From: Burkholderia pseudomultivorans
GTDB lineage: Bacteria; Pseudomonadota; Gammaproteobacteria; Burkholderiales; Burkholderiaceae
Length of the DNA stretch: 64,000 nt
Direction: 5' to 3'
NCBI RefSeq assembly: GCF_902499075.1
Contig: NZ_CABVPP010000006.1
Coordinates: forward strand, 62,001-126,000
A model generated the notes under the pieces. That model was given only the letters and a program-made list of their open reading frames with translations, searched no databases and was not told where the DNA came from. Below, piece by piece: positions 60,315 to 64,000 of this stretch (its first letter is position 1; each line of letters starts with the position of its first letter). The position numbers and the translations under genes are program-made.

Positions 60315-61162
60315 GCTGCGCCTCCGGGCGCGTGCACGCCCAGCGCGGTCGCGAGCATGTCGATCGCGAGCAGCAGCAGCACGACGACGAAAAAGACCCG
60401 CAGCTTGTCGGCCGGTACGCGCATCAGCAGACGCGCGCCGACGATCGCACCGATCACCGAGCCGAGCGCGATCGGGCCGGCCACGCGCATGTCGATGTCG
60501 CCGCGCACGAAATAGGCGCCCGCGCTCGCCGCCGCCGTCACGCCGATCATGAAGTTCGACGTGGCCGACGACACCTTGATCGGCAGCCGCAGCGCCGTAT
60601 CCATCGCCGGGATCTTCAGCACGCCCGAGCCGATGCCGAGCAGCGCGGAAATCAGGCCTGCGCCGTACATCAGCGCCATCCCGAACGGCACGCGCCCGAC
60701 CTGGTAGCGAATCTCCCGGCCCGACGCCGGATCGGGAAAGCTCGCATGCAGTCGCAGCACGCTTGCCCAGCTCGCGGCATCGGGCGGGCCGTCGGCACTC
60801 GCGTCGCGACGCCGCGCCAGCATCTGTTTCGCGGACACCGCGAGCACGCCCGCAAACAACGCATACAGGAACGCCACCGGCACGCGGCCGATCAGCAGCA
60901 CGCCGGTGAGCGCGCCGAGCGTCGTCGCCGTTTCGAGCACGATCGCAAGCCGGACGTTGATCAGTCGCCCCTTCAGGAACGACGCCGCGCTGCTGCACGA
61001 GCACGCGATCACCGACACGATGCTCGCGCCGATCGCCGTCTGGATGCCGACGCCGAACAGCAGCGTCAGCAACGGCACGACAAAAATCCCGCTCGCCATC
61101 CCGAGCACGCCGCCGAGCGCGCTGGCGCCGAATGCGGCGACGAACAGCCACAGCGCTTCCAT
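60311..61162 (-). CDS. TauE/SafE family anion permease
   Basis: A 283-residue polytopic protein of the sulfite exporter TauE/SafE family. It has about eight hydrophobic segments in two repeats, beginning LFVAAFGASALGGVLGMASGIFVVPLLTLLFG, with the second repeat at GLISALLGIGSGVLKIPAMDTALRLP. Family members export sulfite, sulfoacetate or other organic anions. It lies 12 bases after a GntR-type regulator and overlaps the DUF1634 gene. Substrate unknown; linkage to the regulator may be fortuitous. Confidence 0.9.
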   Translation of the reverse strand: MEALWLFVAAFGASALGGVLGMASGIFVVPLLTLLFGVGIQTAIGASIVSVIACSCSSAASFLKGRLINVRLAIVLETATTLGALTGVLLIGRVPVAFLYALFAGVLAVSAKQMLARRRDASADGPPDAASWASVLRLHASFPDPASGREIRYQVGRVPFGMALMYGAGLISALLGIGSGVLKIPAMDTALRLPIKVSSATSNFMIGVTAAASAGAYFVRGDIDMRVAGPIALGSVIGAIVGARLLMRVPADKLRVFFVVVLLLLAIDMLATALGVHAPGGAA

Positions 61163-61174
61163 GCCGCGCGCCCG

Positions 61175-61918
61175 CTACGAGCGCTCGCCGGCGCGCCGGC
61201 TCAGGCGCGTGACGAAGCGGATCAGGTCGCCGCGGTAATAGAGCTTCTCGAAGTCGATCGGCCGGTTCGCGTGCGTGTGCGACGTGCGTTCGATCAGGAA
61301 CACCGGACTGCCGGGCGCGATCGCGAGCGCCTGCGCGACCTCCGGCGGCGCCGCGACGGCCTCGAGGCGGTATTCGGCATCGACGAGCGGCACGTCGTAG
61401 CGCTGCTCGAGCAACGAGAAGATCGGTTCGGCCTCCAGATCGTGCGCGACGATCTGCTCGCCGAGTTCGCGCGGCAGATAGGTTTCGTCGAACGACACCG
61501 CGACGCCGTCTGCCAGGCGCACGCGCCGGATCCGCATCACGTCGGTGCCGGGCGGCAGCGCCAGTTGCCGGGCGACTGCGGCATCGGCCGCGACGATCCG
61601 CTGGTCGACGAGCCGCGCGGTCGGGGTCCGTCCGAGCGCGTGCATGTCCTCGACGAAGCCGGTCAGCTCCGTCAATTCCTGCGTGATCTTCGGTTCGGCG
61701 ACAAAAGTACCCTTGCCGCGCCGAATCTCGACGAGACCGCGTGCAACGAGGTTTTCGACCGCCTTGCGCACGGTCGTCCGGCTCACGCCGAAGCGCTCGA
61801 TCAGGCGCTCCTCGGGCGGAAGCTGGCTGCCGGGCGGCAGCGCGGCGGTCGAGATTTCGGCGGCCAGCGCGGCCTCGACTTTCGCATAGAGCAGCGCGGT
61901 ATCGGATTCGGGTTTCAT
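61175..61918 (-). CDS. GntR/HutC-type regulator with UTRA domain
   Basis: About 247 residues. The N-terminal winged helix is LPPEERLIERFGVSRTTVRKAVENLVARGLVEIRRGKGTFVAEP. The C-terminal UTRA effector domain (~95-240) contains MRIRRVRLADGVAVSFDETYLP and PIDFEKLYYRGDLIRF. ATG 61918 is chosen because a promoter TTGACA/CATGAT inside the adjacent palindrome would start transcription at about that ATG. ATGs at 61930 and 61927 lie inside the palindrome and lack a ribosome binding site. It is likely autoregulated, and may control the flanking SDR/fadD3 or TauE genes. Confidence 0.88.
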   Translation of the reverse strand: MKPESDTALLYAKVEAALAAEISTAALPPGSQLPPEERLIERFGVSRTTVRKAVENLVARGLVEIRRGKGTFVAEPKITQELTELTGFVEDMHALGRTPTARLVDQRIVAADAAVARQLALPPGTDVMRIRRVRLADGVAVSFDETYLPRELGEQIVAHDLEAEPIFSLLEQRYDVPLVDAEYRLEAVAAPPEVAQALAIAPGSPVFLIERTSHTHANRPIDFEKLYYRGDLIRFVTRLSRRAGERS

Positions 61919-61922
61919 GCCA

Positions 61923-61954
61923 GACATCATGACGTCACGACGTCATGATGTCAA
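61923..61954 (-). promoter_or_regulatory. Perfect 14-bp-arm operator over GntR promoter
   Basis: Arms GACATCATGACGTC (61923-61936) and GACGTCATGATGTC (61939-61952) are exact complements around AC. Each arm contains ATGACGTCA-like half-symmetry. On the minus strand -35 TTGACA is at 61949-61954 and a weak -10 CATGAT 17 bases later, overlapping the palindrome. A typical site for a dimeric GntR regulator. Confidence 0.75.
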
Positions 61955-61961
61955 TCGGTCG

Positions 61962-62735
61962 TTACAGCCCGTAGCCGCCCGAAACATTCAACTGCTGCCC
62001 GGTGATGTAATCGGCCCGGTCCGACGCCAGAAACACCGCCGCGCGGCCGACGTCGTGCGCCTTGCCCCAGCGCTTGAGCGCGAGCATCTTCTGCGTTTCG
62101 TCGATCCATGCCTGGTCGAACTGCCCTTGTTCGAGCAGCACCGGAAACATCCCCGCCTCGATCACGCCGACCAGGATCGAGTTCGCGCGAATGTTGTAGC
62201 GGCCCTCCTCGCGCGCGAGCCCCTTGACCAGCGCCTCGTTCGCCGCCTTCGGCGCGACCGACAGCCCGTCGCGATCGGGCCAGCGCAGATGGCCGGCCGA
62301 GCCGAGCGTCACGAACGAGCCGCCGCCCGACGCGCGGAAATGCGGCAGCGCCGCCTTCGCCGCGCCGAAGAAACCGATCGTCTCGACCTCGATCGCGCGG
62401 CGCCAGTCGTCGTGCGTCAGGTCGCCGATATGGCGCTGGTTCACGAACGGGCCGGCCGCCCACACGACCGTATGCACGCGGCCATGCGCGTCGATCGCGG
62501 CCGCGAACGCGGCGTCGAGCTGCGCGGGATCGGTCACGTCGACGCGATGCGTGGTCGCCGCGACGCCTTCGTCGCGGATGTCGCGCGCGACGCGCTCGGC
62601 CACGTCGGCCTTGCTCCGATAGCCGAGCGCGACCGGCACGCCGGCGCGCGCGAATTCGAGCGCAACGCCCTGCCCGATTCCGCCGCTGCCGCCGAACACC
62701 AGCACCGCGCCCTGCGGAAATCCGTTGTCGTTCAT
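61962..62735 (-). CDS. Divergent SDR with Tyr-to-Ser change
   Basis: A 257-residue SDR-fold protein: GGSGGIGQGVALEFARAG, cofactor region intact, NNAG replaced by WAAG (92-94), Ser at 146 and Lys at 163 in place. The position of the catalytic Tyr, 13 residues after that Ser and 4 before the Lys, is Ser159 (SVAPK). The C-terminal YITGQQLNVSGGYG is SDR-like. It may be a reductase with altered chemistry or a non-catalytic partner. It lies 32 bases after the fadD3-like gene and just before the GntR operator. Confidence 0.85.
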   Translation of the reverse strand: MNDNGFPQGAVLVFGGSGGIGQGVALEFARAGVPVALGYRSKADVAERVARDIRDEGVAATTHRVDVTDPAQLDAAFAAAIDAHGRVHTVVWAAGPFVNQRHIGDLTHDDWRRAIEVETIGFFGAAKAALPHFRASGGGSFVTLGSAGHLRWPDRDGLSVAPKAANEALVKGLAREEGRYNIRANSILVGVIEAGMFPVLLEQGQFDQAWIDETQKMLALKRWGKAHDVGRAAVFLASDRADYITGQQLNVSGGYGL

Positions 62736-62767
62736 CCGTTCATCCCGTTGAAGTGGCGTGGCGGCGC

Positions 62768-64000
62768 TCAGGCCGCCGCTTCGCTATCCGCGCGCAGCCG
62801 GTACTTCAGCACCTTGCCGGCCGCGCTCGTCGGCAATTGCTCGACGAACGTGAAGTGCCGCGGCACCTTGTAGTTCGCCATGTTGCGGCGCGCCCAGTCG
62901 TTCAGTGCGTCGGCATCAGCGTGGGCGCCCGGCCGCAGCACGACGTACGCATGCCCGACCTCGCCGAGCCGCGCATCGGGCACGCCGACCAGCGCGACCT
63001 GCGCGATCGCCGGATGCGCGGCGAGCAGCCGCTCGATCTCGGCCGGATAGCAGTTGAAGCCGCCGACGATGAACATGTCCTTGATCCGGTCGGTGATCTT
63101 CAGGTTGCCGTTCGCGTCGACGCAGCCGAGATCGCCGGTATGCAGCCAGCCGTCCGCATCGACGGTTTCGCGCGTCGCATCCGGCTGGCCGAAGTAGCCG
63201 CGCATCACGTTGTAGCCGCGCACCCAGATCTCGCCGGTCTGATCCGGCCCGAGCGCCGCGCCGCCCGGTCCGGCGATGCGCAGCTCGACGCCCGGCATCG
63301 GCCGGCCCGACGTCAGCGCGACCGTCTGCGCGTCGTCGCCTTGACGGCACAGCGTCGCAAAACCGCACGACTCCGTCAGCCCGTAGCCGGTCAGCACCGT
63401 CTCGAAGCCGAGCTCCGCGCGCATCCGCTCGATCAGGCTCGGCGCGATCGCGGCCGCGCCCGTCACCGCGATCCGCAGCGACGACAGGTCGCGCGTCGCG
63501 CGATCGGGCGCATCGAGCAACGCGTAGTACAGCGTCGGCGGGCCGGGCAGCACCGATACGCGGTCGTCGGCGACGCGTCGCAGCACGTCGGCCGGCTGGA
63601 ACACGAGGTGCGGCAGCACGGTCGCGCCGCTCGACAGCGCGGCCAGCCAGCCGGCCTTGTAGCCGAACGTATGGAAGAACGGATTGACGATCAGGTAGCG
63701 ATCGTCCTGGCGCACGCCGGCGATGTGCGCCCACGCCTGCGCGGCGCGCAGGTTCTGGCCGTGCGCGGTCATCACGCCCTTCGGGCGGCCAGTCGTACCC
63801 GACGTGAACATCAGGTCCATCACGCTATCGGGCGTCACCTGCGCTTCGCGCGCACGCACCGCGTCGAGCGGAATCGCCGCGCCGCGCGCGAGAAACGCGT
63901 TCCAGGTTGCATCGTGCGCGCCGGCCGGCGGCTCGCCGTCGAACACGACCACGCATTCGAGCGTCGCCGGCCGGTGCGGCGCGAGCATCGCCGGATAGGA
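62768..64000 (-). CDS. fadD3: CoA ligase FadD3-like (HIP-CoA ligase), partial
   Basis: The C-terminal 410 residues of an AMP-forming acyl-CoA synthetase; the N-terminus lies beyond the window. Motifs are the P-loop MFTSGTTGRPKGV, then YGLTESCGF, GWLHTGDLG, DRIKDMFIVGGFNCYPAEIE and the C-terminal Lys in AAGKVLKYRL. The blocks DDRYLIVNPFFHTFGYKAG and VLPGPPTLYYALLDAP are close to mycobacterial FadD3 as remembered. FadD3 activates the C/D-ring propionate HIP released by HsaD. It is on the same strand as the ipd genes but separated from them by ~5 kb. Confidence 0.87.
   Translation of the reverse strand, partial: SYPAMLAPHRPATLECVVVFDGEPPAGAHDATWNAFLARGAAIPLDAVRAREAQVTPDSVMDLMFTSGTTGRPKGVMTAHGQNLRAAQAWAHIAGVRQDDRYLIVNPFFHTFGYKAGWLAALSSGATVLPHLVFQPADVLRRVADDRVSVLPGPPTLYYALLDAPDRATRDLSSLRIAVTGAAAIAPSLIERMRAELGFETVLTGYGLTESCGFATLCRQGDDAQTVALTSGRPMPGVELRIAGPGGAALGPDQTGEIWVRGYNVMRGYFGQPDATRETVDADGWLHTGDLGCVDANGNLKITDRIKDMFIVGGFNCYPAEIERLLAAHPAIAQVALVGVPDARLGEVGHAYVVLRPGAHADADALNDWARRNMANYKVPRHFTFVEQLPTSAAGKVLKYRLRADSEAAA

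Noticed and set aside
60311-61162. A steroid exporter role for the TauE/SafE protein
   Set aside because: The family moves small organic or inorganic anions; nothing in its sequence points to steroids, only its position.

Overview
The window is high-GC proteobacterial chromosome, almost certainly a Burkholderia (Burkholderiales). The protein sequences, GC-rich third positions, GGAG-type ribosome binding sites and a large aconitase B gene all fit. It has no rRNA or tRNA gene, CRISPR array or insertion sequence that I can see. Its theme is catabolism of polycyclic or steroid-like compounds, interrupted by housekeeping genes.

Left part (1-15.9 kb): four minus-strand genes (SnoaL-fold protein and three short-chain dehydrogenases, SDRs; the first resembles 3-alpha/20-beta-hydroxysteroid dehydrogenase), facing a plus-strand SnoaL-fold gene and an EthD-like gene. 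Then come the DEAD-box helicase rhlE, a YheO/DauR-type regulator with a PLP-dependent hydroxyaspartate/threonine dehydratase, and a 7-bp tandem repeat. A second oxidoreductase cluster (two SDRs, a quinone-oxidoreductase-like protein, a Dabb protein and a small unknown) diverges from an AraC-type regulator and a methyltransferase.

Middle (16-37.9 kb): acnB with a well-formed sigma70 promoter, a palindrome upstream and a strong terminator. A cobalamin riboswitch precedes a BtuB-type receptor. On the minus strand are hsaD-like hydrolase, an SDR, etfB, etfA and a PaaY-like protein. On the plus strand are an SDR, DUF1302 and DUF1329 proteins, and the hydratase/aldehyde dehydrogenase/aldolase trio that turns the ring-A dienoate into pyruvate and an acyl-CoA. 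An MFS exporter, a phosphoesterase with a small partner, and a lower-GC gene with a PD-(D/E)XK nuclease-like N-terminus follow.

Right part (37.9-64 kb): a nearly gapless minus-strand run from hsaC (57443) to a kshA-like Rieske oxygenase (37944). Its order is hsaC, ipdA, ipdB, crotonase, ipdC, echA20, two acyl-CoA dehydrogenases, fadA6, SDR, two acyl-CoA dehydrogenases, ipdF-like SDR, MaoC, thiolase, Ycf48-like propeller, RND/MMPL transporter, kshA. Many neighbours overlap by ATGA. Gene content closely parallels the actinobacterial KstR2 regulon (steroid C/D-ring degradation). A fadD3-like CoA ligase, cut by the window edge, an SDR lacking its catalytic Tyr, a GntR/HutC regulator and a TauE/DUF1634 pair lie at the far right, beyond a FitAB toxin-antitoxin pair and an outer-membrane protein.

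Together the genes could take a 3-ketosteroid through 9-alpha-hydroxylation, meta-cleavage of the aromatised A ring, hydrolysis, and beta-oxidation-like breakdown of the C/D rings, with EtfAB as a candidate electron acceptor for four acyl-CoA dehydrogenases. KstD, KshB and HsaAB are not in the window. DUF1302, DUF1329, the Ycf48-like protein and the MMPL transporter are candidates for moving the hydrophobic substrate across the envelope. All functional assignments rest on reading the sequence and on remembered family features, not on searches.
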